Of a stretch of 64,000 bases of DNA, positions 30,587 to 39,504 are shown piece by piece (positions within the stretch are counted from its first letter, which is position 1; each line of letters begins with the position of its first letter). Made by a program: the position numbers and the translations under genes. Location of the stretch: positions 124,001-188,000 of the forward strand of contig VCMS01000068.1 of the NCBI GenBank assembly GCA_022539475.1, in the 5' to 3' direction. A model generated the notes under the pieces. The model was not told the DNA's origin and did no database searches. It saw only the letters and a list, made by a program, of their open reading frames with translations. The stretch is from Gracilaria domingensis (Eukaryota > Rhodophyta > Florideophyceae > Gracilariales > Gracilariaceae).

Positions 30587-31496
30587 CTCAGTTTTGCCCT
30601 CTTTTTCCTTTGCCCTCTTATCTCCCTCAAGCCTGCAGCTTCCCTTTCTCTCTTCCCTTCCCCCCCTTTTCTTCCCGTTCGCTATTTGTCTCTTTTCATG
30701 GCGTTGTCCATTTGGCCCTGCTCTGCATCCAGTTCCGAAGTTGCCGCCACCGCGCTCAAGGCGATAGCGTACGCATCAAATTAGCCACATTGTTTCGTCC
30801 ACTCATGGTGGCATCTTTCTTGTTTTTCACTCACCGTATCACAGCTAGGAGCACTCCAGGGGGAGAAGCTGCAGTTGCTGACGTACGCTCCATGCGACAA
30901 AACCACGCTCAGGACATTGATGCGTAAGTTTATCTCGCTGCGAAACGAATTAGTCGCATCCGTTGTTCTTTTTGCGCAGCGTTTAAGCCTATTTCTTCTA
31001 CAGTTCTCATCAGCAATATCTAAAGACATGTAGCGCTCTCGTTTTCGCATCGCCTGCATCTTGCTTTGAACACAAGTATGTTCTGTTGCTTATTTTTGTC
31101 AAACCTGTGACTTGGATGATTGCTGCTTGTTCTTCTCCCACAATGTTACCATTTGGGGTGATCACGCACGCAATATTCTCCCTGCACCGGGCGCCTTTAT
31201 AGGCTGAGTCTCATACGAGCACCGTACGTTAGTGGAGTTAAAAGAGCAACATGAATTATCAATCATTGGTACGACAACCGCTTATACCAGAAGCAGTGGA
31301 TCGAAGATGAAATCGGGCTCGGCAGAGTGTGTTCGAAATGCTTGTAGGCATGGTGATCTATCGAGAATACAACCCAACCCGCAGTCGCAGTCGGACACAC
31401 GTTCACTCCTTTAGGTCTTGACTCCCCAAGTTGTAAACCGGCATGTTTGCCTAAATCTCTATCTCCGTTAAATACCCGACTCTCTACTGGCCCCGT
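30587..31496. other. 3' flank and intergenic region, no supported gene
   Basis: Pyrimidine-rich sequence follows the CaaX gene stop, probably 3' UTR. Only short frames without motifs lie beyond. Confidence 0.35.
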
Positions 31497-32150
31497 AGTC
31501 TTTCGGCATAGCCCAAATGACCATCTAGCTGATTTATGAAAGCTTCCAGGCCACTACCCTTTTAACTGAGCCAGTGCTCTTGACGGGTGGCAAAAGCAAC
31601 ATGAAACACATCTGCGCAATTCCACTCCCTGTCTGGTGGTGAAAAATTCTTCGTGAGACATACATACAGTACTTTCTCTTCTATTTCTGTAAACTGTGGC
31701 ACAACGTCATCAATTCTTTGAAACAAACCGCTCAAATATGCTTCTTGCCCTCCTCCATGCTTCCTGGCATCAATCGTTGACGCCATACCCTCTCCAGTAA
31801 TAAATCTCCAACAAGAACATCTTCGTAAAGATCTTGGCTTGCCCTCTGCATGTACGGAATCACGTAGCTGCGCATCGGACCCCAAATCTTGTCAAAAACA
31901 GAAACCGATATATCGAAGTGGCATACATCATGATGATAATAATGAAGTGTATGATACGTTGTGTATTACCTGAGGCTTAAAACACAAGCAGCCTCAAATA
32001 CCACGTAACGTGGTGCTGCCACTGCCAAATTGTCTTCTCGCTGAGTCTGCAGTGGACCAATGCATGATGCGTTACGGTTTCTGAATATTGCGTCATCAGA
32101 GCGCAGCGCAATGGACAATCCATCCTATCAGAAGGTCCTTGGCATGTGAG
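31497..32150 (-). pseudogene. Probable degraded coding fragment, family not identified
   Basis: On the minus strand, protein-like blocks occur in succession in different frames: MRGLSHAKDLLIGWIVHCA, then EDNLAVAAPRYVVFEAACVL, then IWGPMRSYVIPYMQRGQDLY continuing EDVLVGDLLLERVWRQR. Next come GLFQRIDDVVPQFTEIEEKV through DVFHVAFATRQEHW, and after one in-frame stop KGSGLEAFINQLDGHLGYAE. Hydrophobic patterning and order suggest one former protein broken by stops and frameshifts. A TTTCTGTTTTTGACAAG acceptor-like site upstream of IWGPMR hints at a former intron, but splicing there does not keep the frame. I cannot name the family. Confidence 0.4.
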
Positions 32151-32903
32151 AGTCCTCGCATGTTGCTGAAAAAATCACATGTCAGTCACAACTTGTGACT
32201 TGTGAATCACAAGACTGCACGGCATTGTTTCAACCATTAGAAACTAATCGAAACGGCGTCTTCGCCATTCGATATTCCACGGCATCCGATTCAAGCTCAG
32301 CTCATTTGAAATCTTCGCACTACCGAACTTTTCATTTGTGAACAGGATGAATTGTATGAAACCTCCAGGGAACACAACCCCTGTCATGCAGTTATGTATA
32401 TCATATAGCTATGACTCGCCCGAACCACCCTCATTGAATTGCCACAGAGAAAGACAACCTCATAGTCGTAGATAAAGCAATAGAATGGAGTCTGGGTAAC
32501 GCTTGGCAGCGTGAGCGGAACCACTCGAGACGGACATGTACACAGCCAGCGCTTCGAACATTCTTCGACTTTTGAGTACACTGATTAAACGGGATAATCT
32601 TCGTCTATGTAGCAGGAAGAGGAATTCCACGGAATTCGAAGTTGTTCCGCGCACGGTAGCCACGATTATAGTGCATTGACAGTGCGAATGTCATTAAGCA
32701 AAATGAAACTTGGAACAGGCACTTCTGTGCCTTTCATGCTGGCGGATAGCGCCCAAGGTGATTCTGAGTTTCGCCTCGGCGTCTTATCATGTACATCATG
32801 TTCAGCAGTATGTTGGATCCCAGAAAACTCACAATGCACTCTTGTGTAGCTCCTCTGAACAGAATGTGACATGTGGTGTGTACTCCTGTCCAAGCGGAGC
32901 TTT
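32151..32903. other. Intergenic 3' flank of the SNF2 gene
   Basis: No supported gene. It includes a small AGTCACAA-C-TTGTGACT inverted repeat near 32180; a related GTCACAGCTTGTGAC occurs near 101. Confidence 0.3.
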
Positions 32904-35900
32904 CTATCTTCTTATTCTTGCCCGGGCAGCAAACTTAGAAACCGCCGCAGCTTCTGATTTCTTTTTGTTCTTCTTTGAGGCAACAAGAGACTTCGATGTT
33001 TGGGGTTTCGAGCGACCCGTAGTTTGCGGGTTTGTGGTTCGAGACTCTCTGGTCAAGGAAGCTTTTTCAGTTGCAACCACTTGCTGAACTCTAGAATTCC
33101 TCGCAGTACGTTTTCTCTTGATTGGGACATCTGATTCGCTGTCACCATCACTACATCCGTGATCCAAGTCAGTGATATACTTACTTCTGGTATCATCAAA
33201 ATTCACTCCTACGGGGCCCTCAGGATTAATACCAGAATCTCCTCTTCCCCTTGAACGACCCATAACTTGACTGTTGCGCTTTCTCAAATTTGTTGAGCTG
33301 ACAACAAATTTGTTGCTGGCACCACCCTGTTGGAGAACAACATCTGTATCAAACTGAGATTCTGAAATACCCATACCTTTATACACCTCACCTTGGCCTT
33401 CGTCCCCGTCGCTGTCAATATTGTCACTCTCATCGGAGTCTTCATCATTGAGGCCCCTGTCTAAGTCAACATCCAGGGAGCACACAACCGACTCACCGAG
33501 GACGTCCACGTCTTGACTCTCTTCCTCTTGGCCCACGCCAGTGTGATCCTGAGACACTTTTTGACGCGTTTTCGTTTCAAGAGCCACACTTTTTTCTTCA
33601 TTCTTTCCGACGATCTCCTGTGCCTTCTCAACGCGAAAATCATCAGCTTGGCTGTCGGTGCATATAAATCGTTCATTTTCTCCCATCTGGAGCATTGCTT
33701 CCATAGAGCCCACCTCGCTTTCACGAATAAGCCATTCTTCTTTGGTGTTGTCCAGAATTGCATTACTAACCTGTGTCTTGGAAACAGAAGTATTCCACAC
33801 ATAGTGCTCTATTGTGTTCTCAACCACAAGTCTCACAATGTCAACGTTCCTTCTCTGACCAAGTCGATGCGCTCGATCACCCGCCTGCAGATCAAGCGTA
33901 GGATTCCAGCAAGGTTCAAAGATAAGTACTCTGTCTGCCCCACTAATGTTGAGACCCGTACCTCCCGCCTTCTTGGAGATGAAGAATATTGAGCGATATG
34001 TGCTCGCATTAAACCGGTCCACGGCTATCTGTCTGTGCCCATTTCTAACACTCCCATCTATGACTTCAAAGTGGAGGCGGTTATTCGTAGCCCATCTTTG
34101 CAATATGTCACCCAAGCGGAGACTTTCGTAGAAAATAATAGTCTTATGTCCCTTAGTTTCGTATGACTTGAGAAGTTGTAGTGCGATATTCAGCTTACAA
34201 GAAACATGTGCCTCCCTTTCTAGAGTGGCAAGCGGTCGGCCCAAAACGTTTGAGAAATCGCCAACATAGTACCTGAAAAGTTCTGTGCGTGCAGCTTTCT
34301 TCTCAAGATCCTGCTCGCCTTCCTCTGGTAAAACCAGCATCGCATGGGTGGCAATCGCCCGTGAGATATGCTGCAGATAGAAGTTGAGGCAGTTCGGACA
34401 TCTCTTACACTCAGACTTCTTATGATGCATTTTCCAAATTGGTGCGTTCTCCAAATGCTCTTCTTTGACCGGGTAGCGATGGCAACAATCCTTGGATACA
34501 ATTCGGCTACCACAATCACACGGAAGATTAGCATCACGTAGAAGCTTGACATCATAGCTGTTTTGAAACCTTCGATACATATGGGCTTGAAGCCCACTGC
34601 GTTCCATGCGCATGAACACGCAGTAGTCGGTCTTAGAAGGAAGCTCGTCCTCAATGACGGATTTCGGACGTCTTACCATATGCTTTGCAAGAAGAGTACG
34701 AAGTTCCGTTATTCGTTCATTTGCTCTTTTACGCATGTAAGGGGAGGCATCCTTCTTAGTACCTCTGTTAATGATGTCAATAAAGTGTTTCCGGAAAGAG
34801 CGGTAAGACAGCCACAATGACGATGGAACCACCAGACTCATAACATTCCATAGTTCTTTAAGTCGATTTTGTACGGCTGTGCCGGTGAGACCAAACATGA
34901 CGTTCTTAGGCAGCTGCATCAAGGATTTGTATATCTTGGTATTGTCGTTTTTCGCCATGTGTATCTCATCAACAATCACAATATCCCATTTCCAATGGCT
35001 ACCGTCATTACAAGGAGAAGAGAAAAACGTGTTGCCATACACAGCCACAGGGTTGTCACCAGCAATGAGTACGTCAACGTCACCATTCTTCAGAGCGCGA
35101 GATATTCGAGGTTGCGAAAGCTTCTCATACAGCATGACGTTAAAAGGAGTCCAGGTTTCAAACTCTCTCTTCCAGTTTTCCTTCACGGAGACCGGTGCTA
35201 CAACAAGAATTCTCGGCGCCTGTTCGGCATTCTGCTGCACGCGCTGCTGGCGATCCCAAATAGCAAAAGCAGCTCCAAGAAAGCAGACCGTCTGAACGGT
35301 TTTGCCCAGCCCCATAGCATCGGCCAACAAACCACCGCGCTGCCTCTCAAACAAGCGGTACAGAAACGTAACGCCATCCAATTGAAAGGCGCTCAGAAAG
35401 CGACAAACACAAGCAGGCAACACACCAAACGACGAAGAAGTACCGCCGCGATTCGACAAGCGCACATCTTGAGTGACGACGGAATCAAACTTGGGCGCGT
35501 TCAATTTCGGATACCCCTCCCCCAAACAGCGCGGGCGCACGCGTCGCGACTCAATTTCATCAGCGCGATCCGCCTCCCAGCCGTCTATGCCGCGCTCATC
35601 CACGACGGCCACGCGCGGCAGCGTGGCCGACGCAAGCGAATCGTCAACGGCATACACGCGCTGCAACGCGCGCGGCGAAGGCGGGGGGACCGTGTCCGCA
35701 CTCGACGAGGCAGACGGCTCTGCCGCGGGCAGCGTGAGCGCCGTCGACGGCCGCGAGCGCAGCGCCGACGACACCGGACTCAGCACCGCCGAGCGCGGGC
35801 GGCCATCCGGCGCGCGCGGCGGCGGCGAAGACAGCCGCTCCGATGGCACAGGCCGCAGCTCCACGGGCTCCGGCTCCACGGTGTCTGCGTCGGACGAGGC

Positions 35901-36086
35901 ATACGGCGAGGGCGGGCGCGGCGGCGGCGCGGACGCGCGCGGTTGCGCGGGCGGCGGCGGTGGCGAAGGCGGGGCGGAGCGGTGGGAGTCGGAGGACGTG
36001 AGCGACGCGGAGTTGAGGGGGGAGGGCGGGGCGGCGCGCGCGGCGCAGACCTGGCGGAACAGCGCGCGCTTCTGCTCGTCGTCCAT
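32904..36086 (-). CDS. SNF2-family ATPase, ERCC6L2-like
   Basis: This intact 1060-residue frame runs from ATG 36086. A Ser/Pro-rich N-terminus (~1-180) precedes the first ATPase lobe, with motif I ADAMGLGKTVQT (~255), Walker B DEIH (~374) and GLTGTAVQNRLKELW. Between the lobes is a Cys/His cluster (CDCGSRIVSKDCCHRYP, then SECKRCPNC) at about 520-565. The second lobe has KTIIFYESLRLGDILQRW, KAGGTGLNISGADRV (~708) and QAGDRAHRLGQRR. The C(x)CxS..CC cluster after the DEXH lobe is also found in ERCC6L2, a DNA end-processing factor, so this subfamily is favoured over Rad54 or CSB. The acidic C-terminal tail has a nuclear-localisation-like IKRKRTARN. The usual DEAH box is DEIH here. It is divergent from the FSP1-like gene. 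Confidence 0.88.
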   Translation of the reverse strand: MDDEQKRALFRQVCAARAAPPSPLNSASLTSSDSHRSAPPSPPPPPAQPRASAPPPRPPSPYASSDADTVEPEPVELRPVPSERLSSPPPRAPDGRPRSAVLSPVSSALRSRPSTALTLPAAEPSASSSADTVPPPSPRALQRVYAVDDSLASATLPRVAVVDERGIDGWEADRADEIESRRVRPRCLGEGYPKLNAPKFDSVVTQDVRLSNRGGTSSSFGVLPACVCRFLSAFQLDGVTFLYRLFERQRGGLLADAMGLGKTVQTVCFLGAAFAIWDRQQRVQQNAEQAPRILVVAPVSVKENWKREFETWTPFNVMLYEKLSQPRISRALKNGDVDVLIAGDNPVAVYGNTFFSSPCNDGSHWKWDIVIVDEIHMAKNDNTKIYKSLMQLPKNVMFGLTGTAVQNRLKELWNVMSLVVPSSLWLSYRSFRKHFIDIINRGTKKDASPYMRKRANERITELRTLLAKHMVRRPKSVIEDELPSKTDYCVFMRMERSGLQAHMYRRFQNSYDVKLLRDANLPCDCGSRIVSKDCCHRYPVKEEHLENAPIWKMHHKKSECKRCPNCLNFYLQHISRAIATHAMLVLPEEGEQDLEKKAARTELFRYYVGDFSNVLGRPLATLEREAHVSCKLNIALQLLKSYETKGHKTIIFYESLRLGDILQRWATNNRLHFEVIDGSVRNGHRQIAVDRFNASTYRSIFFISKKAGGTGLNISGADRVLIFEPCWNPTLDLQAGDRAHRLGQRRNVDIVRLVVENTIEHYVWNTSVSKTQVSNAILDNTKEEWLIRESEVGSMEAMLQMGENERFICTDSQADDFRVEKAQEIVGKNEEKSVALETKTRQKVSQDHTGVGQEEESQDVDVLGESVVCSLDVDLDRGLNDEDSDESDNIDSDGDEGQGEVYKGMGISESQFDTDVVLQQGGASNKFVVSSTNLRKRNSQVMGRSRGRGDSGINPEGPVGVNFDDTRSKYITDLDHGCSDGDSESDVPIKRKRTARNSRVQQVVATEKASLTRESRTTNPQTTGRSKPQTSKSLVASKKNKKKSEAAAVSKFAARARIRR

Positions 36087-36237
36087 GGCGGCGCGCAGGT
36101 CGCACGCGGCGTTGCGCGCGCCGCGAGGTATCTACGGCGGTAGACGTCGAGCTGCGGTCACGCGGCGATGGCGCGCCTGCTCTGCGGCGCAGCGCGCTGG
36201 CGCGCGTTGCGCCACGTGGACACGTGCTCTTTTGGAC

Positions 36238-36250
36238 ACAGCCAATGGGC
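36238..36250 (+). promoter_or_regulatory. CCAAT box, copy 1 (ACAGCCAATGGGC)
   Basis: A 13-bp string with a central CCAAT occurs twice in the 583-bp divergent spacer between the SNF2 and FSP1-like starts. This copy is 152 bp from the SNF2 start. Confidence 0.5.
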
Positions 36251-36509
36251 AGTGAGGTGCCGATGGAAGCCTCTCAGTTCAACAGTTGCGCAGTTCGTTG
36301 CAGACTCAATGACCTCGGCGTATGATATCATACATCTGAAGTAGGATGTCCCGGAAGGTAGAAGCGGGACACTCTGGCCCGCTGCAGTGGAGCGCATCAC
36401 GTGGCGGTGGCATGCTGCAGCTTGACGTCTTCGCATGGCGACACAACATTGGCCGTCTTCGACCCACACGTGCACACGGCGCGAGCCAACGTCATGGCCG
36501 TGCGCAGAT

Positions 36510-36522
36510 ACAGCCAATGGGC
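36510..36522 (+). promoter_or_regulatory. CCAAT box, copy 2 (ACAGCCAATGGGC)
   Basis: Exact second copy of the 13-mer, 148 bp upstream of the FSP1-like ATG. The two boxes sit at nearly equal distances from the two divergent starts, which supports one NF-Y-type site per gene. Confidence 0.55.
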
Positions 36523-36669
36523 GCTGCCGAAATGTACCGATGTTGCTAGCAGCCATTTGTGGCTTCCCAAACCTCTACAAAGCCATGTGCCACGCCTGCG
36601 AACATCGCCGTTGCCAAGCCCCATCTCCCCCAACAACATCTCACCCGTCACAACTGCTTCTGAATCAAA

Positions 36670-37809
36670 ATGCACGTCGTCGTCATCGGAGGCGGAGTCG
36701 CCGGTCTTGCCGCCATCAACGCGCTGCATGCCAAGGTTGCGAATGACAGCACCATCTCAATTACCCTCGTCGAGCCCAAGTCCTTCATCGAGGTCACATG
36801 GGCTGCCATTCGCGCCATGTTCGACCGCAACATGGCCCGGAACACTGTCATACCAATCTCCGACTTCCTCAAAAAGCACCCGGCCGTCAAGCACGTCAAG
36901 GCAAAGGTGAAGACGCTTGAGAAGACCGCCGCTGTTCTCGACAATTCGGAACGGCTCGAATTCGACGTGTGTCTCGTTGCTGCCGGTGCTTCCAGCGACG
37001 TCGAATTTTTTGACCCCCTGATCAACCCTTCGGTCTCACAGCCCGAGGCGAAGAGTGTCAAAGGTAGACTGGCTGCTCTGGAAGCTTCGGGGAAAAGCTT
37101 GCTTGCCGCAAAGTCCGTGCTCGTCGTGGGCGGCGGTGCTATTGGAACTGAGATTGCGTCTGACATAGCCGGCTTTGCCGCTCTTCAACGCGGCCCCAAA
37201 CCAAGCGTGACCCTTGTTCACTCAAAAGCTCACCTCGTTCCAGAATTCAACAAGACCAGCGCTGCGAAGATTCTTCGAATGCTGCAAGACCTTGGAGTGA
37301 CGGTTTATCTCAATAACAAAGCGGTTGAGAAGGACGGGAAATGGATTCTAGAGTCTTCAGGTCAGCAAATTGAGACGGATACCGTCATCAAGGCCATCGG
37401 AGTGCGCCCTCAAAACGATTTCATGAAGAGCCATCTCGCAAACGCGCTCGATGAGAAGGGGTGGATAACTGTTGACGACAACTTCAGAGTCCCAGGCACC
37501 GCGGGACGAATTTTTGCCGTTGGCGATTGCAGTAACTCTTCTGCCAAAACCGGCGCCATTGCTATGGCCAACAAGAATGTTATAGCTACCAATATCTTCA
37601 AGACTATTTGCGCTCTTAAGGAGAAAGAGAGTCTTGATTCGGTGGGCAACTTAGCTACCAAGGTTGGAGGTCCTCCCCTCTTCCTTGTCACGGCCGGTCC
37701 GAAAAAGGGGGTAGTCCAAACACCACTGGGGGCTCTTACATGGGGCCTTCCGGCTTTGAAGAATAAGACCATGTTCATCTTTCGTTTGAGGGGTCAGATT
37801 GGTATCTGA
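36670..37809 (+). CDS. FAD-dependent NAD(P)H oxidoreductase, FSP1/AIFM2-like
   Basis: The 379-residue protein has the two-Rossmann fold of AIFM2/FSP1 and type II NADH dehydrogenases. The FAD-binding start is HVVVIGGGVAGLAAINAL. VAAGASSDVEF follows, then the NAD(P)H-binding VLVVGGGAIGTEIASDIAGF (~155-175), VIKAIGVRPQ, and the second FAD contact GRIFAVGDCSNS (~280). Near the end, AGPKKGVVQTPLG aligns with the G-N-D/K-G-V-G-Q segment of AIFM2. FSP1 reduces ubiquinone or vitamin K at membranes and blocks lipid peroxidation. The animal N-terminal myristoylation signal is absent, and no transit peptide precedes the FAD motif. The quinone substrate is inferred. Confidence 0.85.
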   Translation: MHVVVIGGGVAGLAAINALHAKVANDSTISITLVEPKSFIEVTWAAIRAMFDRNMARNTVIPISDFLKKHPAVKHVKAKVKTLEKTAAVLDNSERLEFDVCLVAAGASSDVEFFDPLINPSVSQPEAKSVKGRLAALEASGKSLLAAKSVLVVGGGAIGTEIASDIAGFAALQRGPKPSVTLVHSKAHLVPEFNKTSAAKILRMLQDLGVTVYLNNKAVEKDGKWILESSGQQIETDTVIKAIGVRPQNDFMKSHLANALDEKGWITVDDNFRVPGTAGRIFAVGDCSNSSAKTGAIAMANKNVIATNIFKTICALKEKESLDSVGNLATKVGGPPLFLVTAGPKKGVVQTPLGALTWGLPALKNKTMFIFRLRGQIGI

Positions 37810-38003
37810 TCGCACGCACGCTTAGCTTTCCCTCGACTTCAGGTTCTGTACCATAGTGATTTTACAAGCCACCTTTACGCGCACACAGACATGGTTGCGG
37901 CGTCATGAAATGATGCAGGAAATTTTTCTCCCTCTTGAGTCAGGCGATGTTACGTACTGCGACTGATAGCGCACCCCGGATTGTAACAAAAGTAAAAACA
38001 AAA

Positions 38004-38663
38004 TCAACGAACTCTTAGAACAGTGACATCCATCACCACATCGGGCTTGTAAGCGCGGTCAGGGTTGAGGTAGATATTCTTGAAACGCTGGAATTCCGCA
38101 AATCCTTTGGGTGTGGGATGGTCGTTGGCGTTTCGATAACCAATGTTGCTCGGAATCAGCAGGCGTCTCTTTCCCCCTACGCGCATTCCTAACACCCCTT
38201 CTTCTAGTCCAGCAATAACCTCTCTACTACCCATGCGAAAAGTGAATGGTTCGCGATCGTAAGTGCTGTCAATCCGCCATCCGTTCCGCGCACCGGTGGA
38301 CCCGAGTGTGTAGTGTACGGTGACCGTTGAAGTGGATTCCACGGTCGGCTTGTCATCTTCCGGTAATATGAAATCGTAGTATTGTAAGCCTGATGAAGTC
38401 GTTGTAGTCGTGTTCCCAGCCGATGGATCCGCGACACGCACAGCGGCGTTTGATGCTGATGTTTGGAGCGTCATTAAGGCCAACACACGCATAAATGCTC
38501 TTCGACTGATTGCCACTCTTGGTACCGAGCCTGTTTCGGTTTTCATTGTGGCGAATGCTGCAGCTCGACGCCTTTGGAAGAGTGGCAAGCGGTGAGGTAT
38601 GAAGAGAACGCTGTTTGACGTCATTGCCGGGTTATGGAAAGTTAGATGCTCGCCGTGCGTCAT
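38004..38663 (-). CDS. FKBP-type PPIase, thylakoid-lumen targeted
   Basis: The 219-residue frame has a bipartite plastid-lumen leader. A basic Ser/Thr/Arg start is followed near residue 53 by a twin-arginine motif, a hydrophobic stretch and an AxA cleavage site (SRRAFMRVLALMTLQTSASN then AA). The FKBP domain fills the C-terminal half: VTVHYTLGSTG, FTFRMGSREVIAGLEEGVLG, MRVGGKRRLLIPSNIGY and VVMDVTVLRVR. The core residues F, VI and Y/I of FKBPs are recognisable. Proteins of this type fold or assemble photosystem components in the lumen. ATG 38663 and ATG 38624 are both possible starts; the former is the longer. Confidence 0.9.
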   Translation of the reverse strand: MTHGEHLTFHNPAMTSNSVLFIPHRLPLFQRRRAAAFATMKTETGSVPRVAISRRAFMRVLALMTLQTSASNAAVRVADPSAGNTTTTTSSGLQYYDFILPEDDKPTVESTSTVTVHYTLGSTGARNGWRIDSTYDREPFTFRMGSREVIAGLEEGVLGMRVGGKRRLLIPSNIGYRNANDHPTPKGFAEFQRFKNIYLNPDRAYKPDVVMDVTVLRVR

Positions 38664-38773
38664 AGAGTCACTCCTGCTCTGATTCTCAAACTACTCCAGT
38701 ACACCTCGCACTGAGTCGTCTGTGAGAGACTCTGCGCAGTGGACACTGAACTAAATGAATTCCCCATGGCTCA

Positions 38774-39070
38774 GGCCGTTCTGCGGTTGGACCTCGAACG
38801 CTTGATTGTGCGGAATCAGCTCTGCGAAGCTCTGAACGGATGTTGACCAGTGGTCAATGACCACAGTGTGGTTCATTCATTCATCATAGTGTGGTCACCA
38901 CACTATGATGAATGAATGAATGCTCGTTCGCATGGCTATTCCACCTGGCTTGTGATCATTGGCACACGAGTACTTCAGAAAGAGGATTAATTTAAAAGAT
39001 ATTAAAACGTTTTACGGAAGTGAAGCACAATGATGTGGGTATGACCACTTTGCGGATCCGCATCTCTTGA
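38774..39070. repeat. Direct repeat copy A (297 bp) of a dispersed element
   Basis: It begins GGCCGTTCTGCG and ends GGATCCGCATCTCTTGA. The same sequence with only about a dozen substitutions and a few small indels recurs at 42263-42541 in the same orientation. Divergence is concentrated at an internal palindrome, which differs between copies. No coding content, no TG...CA ends and no obvious target-site duplication were found. Confidence 0.9.
38872..38920. repeat. Perfect 24-bp inverted repeat with 1-nt centre
   Basis: The arms 38872-38895 and 38897-38920 are exact reverse complements around a single C. The right arm is element sequence shared with copy B (ACCACACTATGATGAA); the left arm has no counterpart there. 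Confidence 0.95.
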
Positions 39071-39504
39071 TTGCAGCAAATGTTCGCAGAAATGCGCGCA
39101 AGTTTATGTATTTGGACACGCCGGTCAACACAATTTGTTTTGAGGTGCGTTGTGCATCGCACAACTTGGCTACCAAGGGTATCCTTATATCCTTACCCCG
39201 GGGTACGAGTCGTATCTAATTGGTTCTAGATACTCCTGCCCGCAGTGCTCGCCTTGGAACTTCCAATGCGAGCAGACTTAAGAAAGAAAGACACTTGACA
39301 GGAGTAGAACCAATTATTACTGTCAGCAAAGTGCTTGAGCTGCTCGAGAGGACGACAAAGTCCGCCAGGCGCTGCCACATTTCAGCCGTTCTCGTTCACG
39401 CGTGAAGTTCATGTTTATGTAGGCGTCTCTCTCTCTCCTCTATTCCTGCTCCACTTCTGAAGCTGCTTGCCTGACGGTCTCCTAAACGCTTCACCACGAA
39501 GGAC

